A DNA stretch of 64,000 nt from Ruegeria lacuscaerulensis (GTDB taxonomy: Bacteria; Pseudomonadota; Alphaproteobacteria; Rhodobacterales; Rhodobacteraceae). This document shows, piece after piece, positions 9,747-19,086 of this stretch. The stretch's first letter is position 1. The number at the start of each line of letters is the position of its first letter. A model generated the notes under the pieces. The model made no database searches. It worked only from the letters and a program-made list of their open reading frames with translations, and had not been told where the DNA came from. The translations under genes were made by a program, and so were the position numbers. The stretch covers positions 1-64,000 of the forward strand of contig NZ_WQDY01000009.1 in assembly GCF_013033355.1 (NCBI RefSeq), written 5' to 3'.

Positions 9747-11315
9747 ATGACCCGAATCTTACGCCCCAATCGCCGAGCCTTTCTGGCTGGCAGCACCGCC
9801 TTCGCCGCATCACTGTCCATGCCGGCCATCAGTCGCGCATCCTCGCGCCCGGTTTTCACCCACGGCGTTCAGTCGGGTGATGTTGACACCACCTCGGGTA
9901 TGATCTGGACCCGCACGGATCGTCCCGCCCGCGTGATGATGGAAGTTTCCACTACCGAGAGCTTTGCTGATGCGCGCAAATTGACTCCGATGGATGCAAT
10001 CCCCAACAGTGATCTGGCTGTCAAGCGACTGGTCGATGGGCTGCCGTCGGATCAGGATATCTTTTACCGTTTTGTGGCCGCCGATTTGCACGACATCAAC
10101 GCCGTATCAGAGCCTATTGTTGGCCAATTCCGCACTGCACCGACCTCACGCCGGAATATCCGTTTTGCCTGGTCGGGTGATACGGCCGGTCAAGGCTGGG
10201 GGATCGACGACGACGGAATGCGCACCTACGCCACCATGGCGCAGCACAAACCAGATTTTTTCATCCACTCGGGCGACACGATTTATGCCGATGGTCCGAT
10301 GCAAGATGAGGTCGTCAAGGATGATCAACTGATCTGGAAAAACACCACCTTGATCGACGAGAAACGCAAAGTGGCTGAAACGCTGGACGAATTCCGTGGT
10401 CAGTGGAAATACAACATGATGGACGAGCATGTGCGCGCCATGAACGCCGTCTGCCCGACCTTTTTTCAGTGGGATGACCATGAGGTCGTGAACAACTGGT
10501 CGGATGCGAAAGATCTGATCTCGGACGACCGCTATACCGAGAAGTCGGTCCACGTGCTGCAATCCCGCGCCGCGCGCGCCTTCCACGAGATGACACCGCT
10601 GCGCATCACCCCGGCCGAGCCGGGGCGGGTGTATCGCAAGATTTCATATGGGCCGATGCTGGACGTGTTCTTTTTGGACCTGCGCAGCTATCGCGGGCCG
10701 AATGGTGCCTCGATGGAGGATGAGATCAACGATCAGTCCCGCATTCTGGGGGCCGAGCAACTGGCTTGGCTGAAACGGGAACTGGCCGCATCTGAGGCGA
10801 CGTGGAAGGTTATCGCGTCCGACATGCCGATTGGGTTGATCGTCTGGGACAACTGGCGCGAAAAGTCCGGGGCCGAGGCGATCTCGAACGGCGATAGTGG
10901 CCCAGCCAAAGGGCGCGAGTTGGAGATTGCCGAACTGCTGCGATTTATCAAAACTGCTGGGATCACAAATACGGTTTGGTTCACGGCTGACGTTCACTAT
11001 ACTGCTGCGCACTACTATGACCCTAACAAAGCGCAATTTCAGGACTTTGAGCCGTTCTGGGAATTCGTCTCGGGCCCGCTGCACGCTGGAACCTTTGGTC
11101 CGAACGCGATGGATGGGACCTTTGGTCCCGAGGTCAAATTCGTCAAAGCCCCGACTGAGGATCAGGGTGCCAACCTGCCGCCCAGCGCTGGCCTTCAGTT
11201 CTTTGGATTGGTGGATATCGACGGTGCAACCGAACAGATGACTGTACGCCTGATGGACCGTGCCGATACCGAGCTTTGGTCGATCACGCTGGACCCGAAG
11301 TCTCGCGCAATTTGA
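9747..11315 (+). CDS. phoD: PhoD-like alkaline phosphatase/phosphodiesterase
   Basis: A 522-residue precursor with a Tat signal peptide (PNRRAFLAGSTAFAAS, cleavage after about residue 30). The PhoD N-terminal domain is followed by the metallophosphatase core: HSGDTIYADGP, FFQWDDHEVVNNW and WFTADVHYTAAHYYDP supply the Asp, Asn and His metal ligands. PhoD enzymes are Ca/Fe-dependent periplasmic or secreted phosphatases that release phosphate from mono- and diesters. AGGAGAG precedes the ATG by about 7 nt. It is monocistronic and ends at a strong bidirectional terminator. No Pho box was recognised; the upstream region is the island junction, so its promoter may have been replaced. Confidence 0.9.
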   Translation: MTRILRPNRRAFLAGSTAFAASLSMPAISRASSRPVFTHGVQSGDVDTTSGMIWTRTDRPARVMMEVSTTESFADARKLTPMDAIPNSDLAVKRLVDGLPSDQDIFYRFVAADLHDINAVSEPIVGQFRTAPTSRRNIRFAWSGDTAGQGWGIDDDGMRTYATMAQHKPDFFIHSGDTIYADGPMQDEVVKDDQLIWKNTTLIDEKRKVAETLDEFRGQWKYNMMDEHVRAMNAVCPTFFQWDDHEVVNNWSDAKDLISDDRYTEKSVHVLQSRAARAFHEMTPLRITPAEPGRVYRKISYGPMLDVFFLDLRSYRGPNGASMEDEINDQSRILGAEQLAWLKRELAASEATWKVIASDMPIGLIVWDNWREKSGAEAISNGDSGPAKGRELEIAELLRFIKTAGITNTVWFTADVHYTAAHYYDPNKAQFQDFEPFWEFVSGPLHAGTFGPNAMDGTFGPEVKFVKAPTEDQGANLPPSAGLQFFGLVDIDGATEQMTVRLMDRADTELWSITLDPKSRAI

Positions 11316-11322
11316 TAGGATC

Positions 11323-11358
11323 AGAGCGCCCCTGACTTATGATCGGGGGCGCTCTTTC
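11323..11358. terminator. Bidirectional terminator between phoD and cobO
   Basis: A 10-bp stem, AGAGCGCCCC pairing with GGGGCGCTCT, encloses a 12-13 nt loop. It lies between convergent genes and can serve both. Confidence 0.8.
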
Positions 11359-11368
11359 ATCCCAATGT

Positions 11369-11968
11369 TTAGTAGTCCACGCCGCGCTGGGCCTTGATGC
11401 CAGCTTGAAACGGGTGTTTTACTTCGGTCATTTCCGTGACCAGATCGGCATAGTCTCGCAGGGCTTGCGGCGCGTCGCGGCCCGTCAGGAACACGCCAGT
11501 CTTGACTGCCCGTTCGTTCAGACCGTCAATCACCTGATCCTCCGTCAGATATTCATAGCGCAGGGCGATGTTGATCTCGTCCAGCACCACAAGGTCGTAT
11601 TCGCCACTGGCCATCAACGCCCGCGCTTTGTCAAAGGCCGCGTTGGCGGCGGCGATGTCACGCTCGCGGTCTTGCGTGTCCCAGGTAAAGCCCTCGCCCA
11701 TCGTGTGCCAGGTGACCAGATCGCGCTCTTCGAAAAAGCGGCGCTCGCCCGTTTTCCACTTGCCCTTGATGAACTGCACCACGGCCACTCTCTGACCCCA
11801 GCCAAGCGCCCGGATCACCACACCAAACGCAGCCGAGGATTTGCCTTTGCCCTTGCCTGTGTTGATCAAGACTAACCCGCGATCCGGGTCTACGGCCTCG
11901 GATACTTTCTTGCGGTGCTGGGCCTGCACCTTTTGCATCTTTTCCTTGTGATCCTGCGCGTCACTCAT
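11369..11968 (-). CDS. cobO: Cob(I)alamin adenosyltransferase
   Basis: A 199-residue CobA/CobO/BtuR-type enzyme, which transfers the adenosyl group from ATP to the cobalt of corrinoids in the late steps of B12 synthesis or salvage. The P-loop NTGKGKGKSSAAFG is near residue 38, followed by VVQFIKGKWKTGE and VVLDEINIAL. Length is typical. No other cobalamin genes are adjacent. It shares a terminator with phoD and is transcribed toward it. Confidence 0.92.
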   Translation of the reverse strand: MSDAQDHKEKMQKVQAQHRKKVSEAVDPDRGLVLINTGKGKGKSSAAFGVVIRALGWGQRVAVVQFIKGKWKTGERRFFEERDLVTWHTMGEGFTWDTQDRERDIAAANAAFDKARALMASGEYDLVVLDEINIALRYEYLTEDQVIDGLNERAVKTGVFLTGRDAPQALRDYADLVTEMTEVKHPFQAGIKAQRGVDY

Positions 11969-12026
11969 GAGAGGAACCTTTCATTCTGTTGCGCCCAACC
12001 TAGGTGAAGTTCGGCAAAGGTAAAGA

Positions 12027-12962
12027 TCAGGTCTTGGGATCGGTTGCAGATTGGGCTTTATTGCGTTCCAAGCCCAGCTGACGTTCGCGTAGGATCACCA
12101 CAACGTTGCCCGCAATTACCAAAGTGGCACCGATCAACATGACGAGTGTGGGCAGTTCGTCGAACCAAACGTACCCGATAACCACGGCAAACAGCATCGT
12201 TGTATAGTCGTAAGGCGCCAGCATGGAGGCCTGCGCGAACTTGTAAGACGTGGTCACCAAAATCTGAGCAACACCGCCTGTTATTCCTATAACTGCCAGT
12301 GTCAGAGTCTGTTCAAGGGTTGGTGTCGTCCAGCCCCACAAGGCCGTACAGGACGATAAAAGGGTTGCTGTCAGTGAAAAGTAAAAGGCCACGGCGGCGG
12401 GGTGATCGACCTGCACCAATTGTCGGATTTGGATTTGTACAAACCCACGCGCCATCGTCGCAACCAAAACGCAAAGCGCCCCGATCGCCGCTGTGCTTTC
12501 CATGTTGTTGCCGCCCAGCCGGGGCCAGATCATGATCAATACGCCGAGCAGCCCAAGACTGACTGCGCCGATGCGGATCATACGAATACGTTCGCCCAAC
12601 ATGAAGGCCGCCAGAATCAGGGTGAAGATCGGTGTGGCATACCCAATCGCCGTAACCTCAGGCAGGGGTAGTAAAGCCAGTCCGGTGAAGGTTAGTCCCA
12701 TGGCTGACGTTCCCAGAACCCCTCGCCAGAAATGCCCCATGGGTTTTCTAGTGATTAGACCTTTTGCCAGTTCTCCGCGCCAAAGCAGCCAGCCAACGAC
12801 AACCGGTATCGCAAAAAGTGATCGGAAGAACACGATTTCGCCGGGTGGAAAGTCATCCGACACCGCTTTGACCACTGCAGCCATCGCCGTGAACAGGAAC
12901 AAAGCGCCCAGCTTCAGACCCACCGCCAGGACGGGTCGATGCGATGTTAAGGATTTTGCCAT
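12027..12962 (-). CDS. EamA-family (DMT) membrane transporter
   Basis: A 311-residue inner-membrane protein with about ten hydrophobic segments in two EamA repeats (for example LGALFLFTAMAAVVKAV and ATPIFTLILAAFMLGERI). DMT exporters move metabolites such as amino acids or nucleotide-type compounds; the substrate cannot be read. It lies alone between cobO and the HD hydrolase, same strand as both. A second member of the family is at 59194-60132. Confidence 0.85.
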   Translation of the reverse strand: MAKSLTSHRPVLAVGLKLGALFLFTAMAAVVKAVSDDFPPGEIVFFRSLFAIPVVVGWLLWRGELAKGLITRKPMGHFWRGVLGTSAMGLTFTGLALLPLPEVTAIGYATPIFTLILAAFMLGERIRMIRIGAVSLGLLGVLIMIWPRLGGNNMESTAAIGALCVLVATMARGFVQIQIRQLVQVDHPAAVAFYFSLTATLLSSCTALWGWTTPTLEQTLTLAVIGITGGVAQILVTTSYKFAQASMLAPYDYTTMLFAVVIGYVWFDELPTLVMLIGATLVIAGNVVVILRERQLGLERNKAQSATDPKT

Positions 12963-12994
12963 GGGCCGAACCCTGCGCCTTTAGTCGGCAAAGA

Positions 12995-13669
12995 TCAACG
13001 GGTGGCCTCGCCGTTTATCCATGTATTGGGTAGTTCACTGCCGATTTCTTCGGCGAAGTCTTCCAGAAACCGGATCATCCGCGCGGTACGGCGTTTTGCA
13101 ATCTGCCGTCCGGATTCGGTGAGCATATCGTCGGACAAGTTCAGCAATTTCACTTTCCAATGGTCCAGTGAAAAGTGCAGATCATCTAGCGTGCGATCAG
13201 CGGCAAAGGGATCAGCTGCATCGTACAGAGTGCGCCCCAAAGCGCCCGAGACCGAGAAGTTCCGTGCAATCCCGATGGCGCCCAATGCGTCCAGCCTGTC
13301 GGCGTCGCGCAGAATGCGGGCCTCGGGCGTTTCGGGTGGAATATTTGCCGAATAGCTATGTGCCTCAATGGCATGTTTGGTGGCGTCGATCTGGGCGCGG
13401 CTATAACCAAAATCTCCCAGAATAGGCTCTGATTCCAGGGCAGATTTACGTGAAGCCAAATGGCGATCCGGGTCATCTTTTGGCAGGTTTACCAGATCGT
13501 GGAGATAGCTGGCCGCCAGCAGAACAGTCATATCTGTCCGGTCATCAGAAATGGCCTGTGCGTTCACCCAGACGCGGTCCAGATGGGCCAGATCATGGGC
13601 CGGGTCTGTTTCCATGCGCTGCGCGACGACGCCGCGCAAGCGGCCGCGCAGGTCAGCCGATATGTCCAC
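12995..13669 (-). CDS. HD-domain phosphohydrolase
   Basis: About 224 residues with the HD signature [13 protein letters not shown] and [13 protein letters not shown], then [32 protein letters not shown], typical of the YfdR/YedJ-type metal-dependent phosphohydrolases. Substrate unknown. I chose the GTG at 13669, which overlaps the end of aroC by 17 nt; an in-frame ATG at 13711 would begin deep inside aroC. The overlap suggests translational coupling with aroC, though no functional link is evident. Confidence 0.82.
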   Translation of the reverse strand: MDISADLRGRLRGVVAQRMETDPAHDLAHLDRVWVNAQAISDDRTDMTVLLAASYLHDLVNLPKDDPDRHLASRKSALESEPILGDFGYSRAQIDATKHAIEAHSYSANIPPETPEARILRDADRLDALGAIGIARNFSVSGALGRTLYDAADPFAADRTLDDLHFSLDHWKVKLLNLSDDMLTESGRQIAKRRTARMIRFLEDFAEEIGSELPNTWINGEATR

Positions 13670-14753
13670 GGTTTTCTCCGATCTGGCCGCGATGTAGCAG
13701 CAGATGATCAAAGATCACACAGGCCATCATCGCCTCACCCACCGGGACGGCGCGGATGCCGACGCAGGGATCGTGGCGACCTTTGGTGATGATCTCGGTT
13801 TCCTCACCCGATTTGGTGATCGTCTTGCGCGTCGTCAGAATGGAGGAGGTCGGCTTGACTGCAAACCGCACGACGATGTCCTGTCCGGTCGAGATACCGC
13901 CCAGAATACCGCCCGCGTGGTTGGAGCTGTATTGTGGGCCGTTCTGACCCATGAAAATCTCATCGGCGTTGGCCTCACCGGTCAGTTCTGCGGCGGCCAT
14001 GCCTTCGCCGATTTCGACGCCTTTGACGGCGTTGATCGACATCATCGCTGCGGCCAGATCAGTGTCTAACTTGGCGTAAACCGGCGCGCCGATCCCTGCG
14101 GGGACGCCGCGCGCGACGACTTCGACCACAGCGCCAACCGAGTTGCCGGATTTGCGCAGATCATCCAGATAGGCGGCCCATTCGTCAGCGGCTTGGGCGT
14201 CGGGTGCCCAGAACGGGTTCTGTTCGATCTGCGACCAGTCGAAGTTGGCGCGGTCGATTTTGTGTGGGCCGATCTGGGTCATATAGCCGGTGATCTGCAC
14301 ATTTGGCGCGATCTGTTTGATGGCCTCGCGCGCCAATCCTCCAGCGGCAACACGAGATGCGGTTTCGCGCGCCGAGCTACGCCCGCCGCCGCGATAGTCG
14401 CGGATGCCGTATTTCTGCCAATAGGTGATATCAGCGTGGCCCGGACGGAACTTGTCCATGATATCGCCGTAGTCTTTCGAGCGTTGATCGGTGTTCTCGA
14501 TCATCAGCTGAACGGGCGTGCCGGTGGTCTGCCCCTCGAACACGCCGGACAGGATTTTGACCTGATCGGGTTCGCGCCGCTGGGTGGTGAATTTGTTCTG
14601 ACCCGGTTTACGCTTGTCCAACCAATGCTGGATCATACCCTCGTCGATCGCAACGCCCGGAGGGCAACCATCCACCGTCGCCCCTAAGGCGGGGCCGTGG
14701 CTTTCACCCCAGGTGGTGACGCGGAAGAGGTGTCCGAAACTGTTCATCGACAT
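13653..14753 (-). CDS. aroC: Chorismate synthase
   Basis: The 366-residue enzyme converts 5-enolpyruvylshikimate 3-phosphate to chorismate, the last step of the shikimate pathway, using reduced FMN. The N-terminus ([18 protein letters not shown]) is the first family signature; [17 protein letters not shown] and the C-terminal [17 protein letters not shown] are also present. Length and both ends are standard. An FMN user next to ribH2 and its FMN riboswitch is a plausible but unproven link. Confidence 0.95.
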   Translation of the reverse strand: MSMNSFGHLFRVTTWGESHGPALGATVDGCPPGVAIDEGMIQHWLDKRKPGQNKFTTQRREPDQVKILSGVFEGQTTGTPVQLMIENTDQRSKDYGDIMDKFRPGHADITYWQKYGIRDYRGGGRSSARETASRVAAGGLAREAIKQIAPNVQITGYMTQIGPHKIDRANFDWSQIEQNPFWAPDAQAADEWAAYLDDLRKSGNSVGAVVEVVARGVPAGIGAPVYAKLDTDLAAAMMSINAVKGVEIGEGMAAAELTGEANADEIFMGQNGPQYSSNHAGGILGGISTGQDIVVRFAVKPTSSILTTRKTITKSGEETEIITKGRHDPCVGIRAVPVGEAMMACVIFDHLLLHRGQIGENRGHIG

Positions 14754-14877
14754 GGGGCGTGCTCCTTTGAGGGTTGTGATTAGCGGGGAGAGCCTCTGGC
14801 CTCAAGCGGATTTGCGGTTGGGGCGGGGTGCGCTGCCCTGTGGGCAGCGCGTTTGAGTATTTGCGAAAAGATGAAGA

Positions 14878-15321
14878 TCAGGCCGCCTGCGCAACTTTTT
14901 CGCGGGTTTCGGTGATTTTGAGTGCAGCCTGCGCGGCCTCGCGCCCTTTTTCCACGAAATGCGCGCGGTAGATCGCGTTGTGGTGGTCAGTTTCCTGATA
15001 TTGATGCGGGGTCAGCGAGACCGACAGGACCGGTACGCCCGTGTCCATCCCGGCGCGCATCAACCCATCGACCACGGCCTGCGCCACGAAATCATGCCGG
15101 TAGATGCCACCATCCACCACAAAAGCGGCACAGGCGATGGCCGCATAGCGCCCGGTTTGTGCCAGGTCGCGGGCCAGTAGGGGCATTTCGAACGCGCCGG
15201 GGACGTCAAACACGTCGATCTGGTCGGCGGGGATAAATTGCAGGAACCCTTCCAGCGCCTGATCAACGATATCGGAATGCCAGTTGGCTTTGACGAAAGC
15301 ATAGCGGGTGTGTGTCATCAT
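14878..15321 (-). CDS. ribH: 6,7-dimethyl-8-ribityllumazine synthase (RibH2 type)
   Basis: A 147-residue enzyme of riboflavin synthesis, condensing the ribityl pyrimidine with dihydroxybutanone phosphate. Motifs include FVKANWHSDIV, DVFDVPGAFEMPLLA and a C-terminal catalytic-histidine region LTPHQYQETDHHNA. The short length and this sequence type match the decameric RibH2 isoform known in Brucella and rhizobia rather than the housekeeping RibH1. The FMN riboswitch directly upstream on the same strand makes it FMN-repressed. No other rib genes are adjacent, as expected for a RibH2 locus. Confidence 0.9.
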   Translation of the reverse strand: MMTHTRYAFVKANWHSDIVDQALEGFLQFIPADQIDVFDVPGAFEMPLLARDLAQTGRYAAIACAAFVVDGGIYRHDFVAQAVVDGLMRAGMDTGVPVLSVSLTPHQYQETDHHNAIYRAHFVEKGREAAQAALKITETREKVAQAA

Positions 15322-15388
15322 GATCTCCTACGTAAACAGACACGTCACCCAAGGCGATCACGAGCAGCCGCGCCGAGGGGCACGCTGC

Positions 15389-15532
15389 GCGTTCTCTTTC
15401 ATCCGGACTGTAACCGTCGGCTCTGGCTTCTCACCAGATCTGCTTGTCACCTCGTGTACCGAGGCCGCTCGCGGGCTTACGGATCAGCGCCCGCATACCG
15501 CCGGTGGGGAATTTCACCCCGCCCTGAGAACG
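15389..15532 (-). promoter_or_regulatory. FMN riboswitch (RFN element) upstream of ribH2
   Basis: On the minus strand the element runs from TTCTCAGGGCGGGGTGAAAT to CAGTCCGGATGAAAGAGAAC, with the internal blocks ACCGGCGGTA, AGCCCGCGAGC and GAGAAGCCAGAGCCGACGG in the right order. This matches the RFN consensus closely. It ends about 68 nt before the ribH2 start, within the leader. Confidence 0.95.
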
Positions 15533-15590
15533 ACGCGGACCTTGCCAAGATCGCTGCGAATCTGCAAGGCGTTCCGTTAGGAGATTTGAT

Positions 15591-16205
15591 ATGCACCCAA
15601 ACCCGGCTTTCCGCTCTGAAGATCAGGCCCTAAGCGTCGAATTTGCCCGCGCGCGGACCTTTGGCGTATTGGCGCTGTCCACCGAAGGCGCGCCGTTGAT
15701 CAGTCATGTACCTTTTCTGCTGAGCGAAGATGGCGCGGTCGTAGAATTGCATCTTGTGCGGTCAAACCCGATTGTCCGCGCGCTGACAGTCCCGCGCGCG
15801 GCGAAAATCGCCGTCGCCGGTCCGGACGGCTATGTCTCACCCGATTGGTACGGGGTCGAAGATCAGGTGCCTACGTGGAATTATGTCGCCGTTCACTTGA
15901 CGGGAAAGCTGGAACTGCGCCCGCATGATGAATTACGGGATCTTTTGGACCGTCAGTCGGCTTTTTATGAGCAGCGGTTGTTGCCTAAACCAGCTTGGAC
16001 AACCGGCAAGATGACCCCTGATGCACTGGACCGGATGATGCGCATGATCGTGCCGTGCCGGATGCAGGTCAACGATATTCAGGGCACATGGAAACTGAAC
16101 CAGAACAAACCCGAAACCGTGCGCTTGGCCGCGGCGGATCAGGTGGCAGAGGGGATCGGTTCAGAGCTTTCGAGGCTGACCGCGCTGATGCGGGGTCAGC
16201 GCTAG
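15591..16205 (+). CDS. PaiB-like FMN-binding protein
   Basis: A 204-residue PaiB-family protein (split-barrel flavin-binding fold, annotated as FMN-binding negative transcriptional regulator). Recognisable segments are HPNPAFRSED, GAPLISHVPFLL, PTWNYVAVHLTGKLEL and the C-terminal WKLNQNKPETVR. In Bacillus PaiB influences protease and sporulation genes; the role here is unknown and flavin chemistry or haem handling is possible. GGAGA lies upstream of the ATG. Divergent from the ribH2 leader, it shares a 58-nt promoter region with the riboswitch. Confidence 0.85.
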   Translation: MHPNPAFRSEDQALSVEFARARTFGVLALSTEGAPLISHVPFLLSEDGAVVELHLVRSNPIVRALTVPRAAKIAVAGPDGYVSPDWYGVEDQVPTWNYVAVHLTGKLELRPHDELRDLLDRQSAFYEQRLLPKPAWTTGKMTPDALDRMMRMIVPCRMQVNDIQGTWKLNQNKPETVRLAAADQVAEGIGSELSRLTALMRGQR

Positions 16206-16207
16206 GG

Positions 16208-16651
16208 TCAGTCGCTGAACGTTGCCAGGTAGGCCGCGATGTCCTCGGCCCCTTTTTTCAGCTTTACGCTCATGTTGGGACGGGCCGTTTCGTCGTCAAG
16301 ATAGTCTTTGATAAAGCGAATCGGATCTTTGGAATAAGCGGCGATGTTGTCCTCGGTCCAGATCAACCCTTCCTGGCCCGCAAGGATCATGTCGTCGGTG
16401 AACATTCCGATCGGCAGCCGTTCACTGCCATTCAGGTAGTCGGTTTCGGTGCCAGCTATGCGCCCGACAACACCAAAGAGATTCGGCCCGGTGATTCCTC
16501 CTTTCACCAAAACCTCACCATCCTTGATGATCGCGTGGCAAGAGGAACACCTGTTGTAAAGCGCCTCGCCCTTGGCTGGATCTCCGGCCGCGAGGGCCTG
16601 TGTCGATAGTAACAAAGCGAAAAGCAGCGTGATCCGTGAAGTCTGTGGCAT
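16208..16651 (-). CDS. Periplasmic c-type cytochrome
   Basis: With the ATG at 16651 the product is 147 residues: a signal peptide (PQTSRITLLFALLLSTQALA), one haem-binding CSSCH, the FGVVGRIAGTE segment of class I cytochromes, and likely distal methionine in PNMSVKL. A GTG at 16708 would add 19 charged residues before the signal peptide, which is less plausible. It is close to, but divergent from, the petABC operon and could accept electrons from the bc1 complex, though it is not a canonical cytochrome c2. Confidence 0.82.
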   Translation of the reverse strand: MPQTSRITLLFALLLSTQALAAGDPAKGEALYNRCSSCHAIIKDGEVLVKGGITGPNLFGVVGRIAGTETDYLNGSERLPIGMFTDDMILAGQEGLIWTEDNIAAYSKDPIRFIKDYLDDETARPNMSVKLKKGAEDIAAYLATFSD

Positions 16652-16708
16652 GGGAAAAGTCCTGCTAAAAGTTGTCCTGACCCGCGCCTTCTTGCATTCG
16701 CGTGCCAC

Positions 16709-17141
16709 GTGCTATCCAATTCCGAGCGTATGGGGTCATTCTGAAATATCTATTTTTAATTCAATAATTTATACGCTCTGATTTTAGCTGAAGTTGAAGA
16801 AAATAAGGCAAGAATTGGGAATATTCTTGAAAGTTTGACCTCTTCGGTTTCTGCTTTGTAAAGCCTGACGGTTCGCGCGCGAACCTGCCCGTTAATAGCG
16901 CGAATCACCTGAGCAGAGACATGGCCCTGGTGCTCGAATCCTTTGGCTAAAATCAGCTCCAACCTTGAAAAAAGTACCTGACGTAGTGACATGAATGCCC
17001 AGATGCGGCGTAGTGCGCGCCTATGACCGCTGGACGAACCGATTTCTCCCGGCTAGATAGCCGCGATGAGACGCCGCTTTGATGCGGTGCTGATGCATGT
17101 TTGCCCGGTATCCTCCGGGCGCCGGAATCGGAGAAAACCTC
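16709..17141. other. petABC upstream region
   Basis: A 430-nt gene-poor stretch. A short minus-strand frame (16756-16992, 78 residues) has no recognisable motif or good ribosome binding site and I do not call it. The stretch contains an AT-rich tract near 16740-16775 and a perfect GC palindrome at 16870-16885. It must contain the petABC promoter and that of the cytochrome gene. Confidence 0.5.
16870..16885. promoter_or_regulatory. Perfect 16-bp palindrome upstream of petABC
   Basis: GGTTCGCGCGCGAACC is self-complementary over all 16 positions and sits about 257 nt before the petA start. It could be an operator for a dimeric regulator. No known regulator is assigned. Confidence 0.4.
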
Positions 17142-17726
17142 GTGTCCCACGCAGAAGACAACGAAGGCACCCGCAGAGATTTCCTCTACTACGTCGCTGG
17201 CGGCGCAGGTGTCGTTGCGACGGGTGCAGCCGTATGGCCCCTGATCAACCAAATGAATCCCTCGGCAGACGTTCAGGCGCTGTCCTCGATCCGTGTGGAC
17301 GTGAGCGGCGTTGAGCCGGGGACGCAGCTGACTGTGAAATGGCTGGGTAAACCCGTCTTTATCCGTCACCGCACCGGTGCCGAGATCCAAGAGGCCAAAG
17401 AGCAGGACGCCGAAGGTCTGGATGCGCTGCCCGATCCGCTGGCGCGCAACTTCAACCAACCGGCTGATGCGCCCGCGACCGACGAAAACCGCGTCATGCC
17501 CTCGCCTGAGGGCGAAGCCCCCGGTGCCTGGCTGGTTCAGATGGGCGTATGTACGCACCTGGGCTGTGTGCCGCTGGGCGATGCCGGTGACTTTGGCGGC
17601 TGGTTCTGCCCCTGCCACGGTTCGCACTATGACCTTGCCGGTCGTATCCGTAAGGGCCCTGCGCCTGAAAACTTGCCTGTTCCGCCCGCTGAGTGGACGG
17701 ACAACAGCACCATCAAACTCGGCTAA
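17142..17726 (+). CDS. petA: Ubiquinol-cytochrome c reductase Rieske iron-sulfur subunit
   Basis: The 194-residue Rieske protein of the cytochrome bc1 complex moves electrons from ubiquinol to cytochrome c1. The [2Fe-2S] ligands are in CTHLGC and CPCHGSHYD. The N-terminus has a Tat-like TRRDF motif and a membrane anchor ([20 protein letters not shown]). I chose GTG at 17142 ([14 protein letters not shown]) because GGAGAAA lies 7 nt upstream and this N-terminus is standard in the group. An insertion of about 25 residues ([20 protein letters not shown]) is typical of Rhodobacter-type Rieske proteins. First gene of petABC. Confidence 0.95.
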   Translation: MSHAEDNEGTRRDFLYYVAGGAGVVATGAAVWPLINQMNPSADVQALSSIRVDVSGVEPGTQLTVKWLGKPVFIRHRTGAEIQEAKEQDAEGLDALPDPLARNFNQPADAPATDENRVMPSPEGEAPGAWLVQMGVCTHLGCVPLGDAGDFGGWFCPCHGSHYDLAGRIRKGPAPENLPVPPAEWTDNSTIKLG

Positions 17727-17737
17727 GGGAGACCCAA

Positions 17738-19069
17738 ATGTCCGGAATTCCCCACGATCATTACGAGCCGAAGACAAACGGCGAAAAGTGGCTGAACAGC
17801 CGCCTGCCCATCGTCGGCTTGCTGTACGATACACTCATGATCCCCACCCCCAAGAACCTGAACTGGATGTGGATCTGGGGTATCGTGCTGACATTCTGTC
17901 TCGCACTGCAGATCATTACCGGCATCGTTCTGGTGATGCACTACACCCCGCATGTTGATCTGGCCTTTGCCAGCATCGAGCACATCATGCGCAACGTGAA
18001 TGGCGGCTATATGCTGCGCTATCTGCACATGAATGGCGCATCGCTGTTCTTTGTTGCGGTCTACATCCATATCTTCCGTGGCCTGTTCTACGGCTCGTAC
18101 AAAGCGCCGCGTGAGATTACGTGGATCATCGGGATGCTGATCTACCTGATGATGATGGGTACTGCCTTCATGGGCTATGTTCTGCCCTGGGGTCAGATGT
18201 CCTTCTGGGGTGCGACCGTGATCACCGGCCTGTTTGGTGCGATCCCCTTCGTTGGCGACGCGATCCAGACCTGGTTGCTGGGCGGACCCGCAGTGGACAA
18301 CGCCACGCTGAACCGCTTCTTCTCGCTGCACTATCTGCTGCCGTTCGTGATTGCGGCGCTGGTCATCGTGCATATCTGGGCCTTCCACACCACCGGCAAC
18401 AACAACCCCACAGGTGTTGAGGTTCGCCGCACGTCGAAAGCCGATGCCGAGAAAGACACGCTGCCCTTCTGGCCCTACTTTGTGATCAAGGACCTGTTTG
18501 CGCTGGCCGTGATCCTGGTCGTGTTCTGGGCGGTTGTGGGCTTCATGCCGAACTATCTGGGCCACCCGGACAACTACATCGAAGCCAACCCGCTGGTCAC
18601 ACCTGCACATATCGTGCCTGAATGGTACTTCCTGCCGTTCTACGCGATCCTGCGGGCCTTCACCGGTGAAGTTTGGGTTGTTCAGTTCGCAAGCTTCATC
18701 ACCGGCGGCATCATCGATGCCAAGTTCTTTGGTGTGATTGCGATGTTCGGTGCGATCCTGGCGATGGCTCTGGCACCGTGGCTGGACACTTCCAGCGTGC
18801 GTTCGGGCAAATACCGTCCGATGTTCAAATGGTGGTTCTACCTGCTGATCGTCGATTTCTTTGCCTTGATGTGGCTGGGTGCGATGCCGGCCGAGGAGCC
18901 CTATGCGACCTTCTCGCTGATCGCCTCGGCTTACTGGTTCGCCTATTTCTTCGTGATCCTGCCGATCCTTGGTGTGATCGAGAAACCTCTGGCCCAGCCC
19001 GAGACCATCGAAGAAGACTTCAACGCGCATTATGGCAAGGCTGACGCCGAAGCCACGCCGGCCGAGTAA
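17738..19069 (+). CDS. petB: Cytochrome b of the bc1 complex
   Basis: A 443-residue integral membrane subunit carrying two b haems and the Qo/Qi sites. Visible are the haem-ligand histidines in the second and fourth helices ([35 protein letters not shown]), the Qo PEWY loop ([17 protein letters not shown]) and the N-terminal [11 protein letters not shown] chose the ATG at 17738, 11 nt after petA, preceded by GGGAGA. Length is that of alphaproteobacterial cytochrome b. Second gene of petABC. Confidence 0.96.
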   Translation: MSGIPHDHYEPKTNGEKWLNSRLPIVGLLYDTLMIPTPKNLNWMWIWGIVLTFCLALQIITGIVLVMHYTPHVDLAFASIEHIMRNVNGGYMLRYLHMNGASLFFVAVYIHIFRGLFYGSYKAPREITWIIGMLIYLMMMGTAFMGYVLPWGQMSFWGATVITGLFGAIPFVGDAIQTWLLGGPAVDNATLNRFFSLHYLLPFVIAALVIVHIWAFHTTGNNNPTGVEVRRTSKADAEKDTLPFWPYFVIKDLFALAVILVVFWAVVGFMPNYLGHPDNYIEANPLVTPAHIVPEWYFLPFYAILRAFTGEVWVVQFASFITGGIIDAKFFGVIAMFGAILAMALAPWLDTSSVRSGKYRPMFKWWFYLLIVDFFALMWLGAMPAEEPYATFSLIASAYWFAYFFVILPILGVIEKPLAQPETIEEDFNAHYGKADAEATPAE

Positions 19070-19086
19070 GAAGAGGGACCGGAAAC

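Noticed and set aside
16756..16992. 78-residue minus-strand frame upstream of petABC
   Set aside because: No motif, weak start context, and it lies over the palindrome in a probable promoter region.
17723..19030. Long antisense open frame across petB
   Set aside because: It is a codon-bias shadow of cytochrome b: no recognisable domain and no sensible promoter or ribosome binding site.
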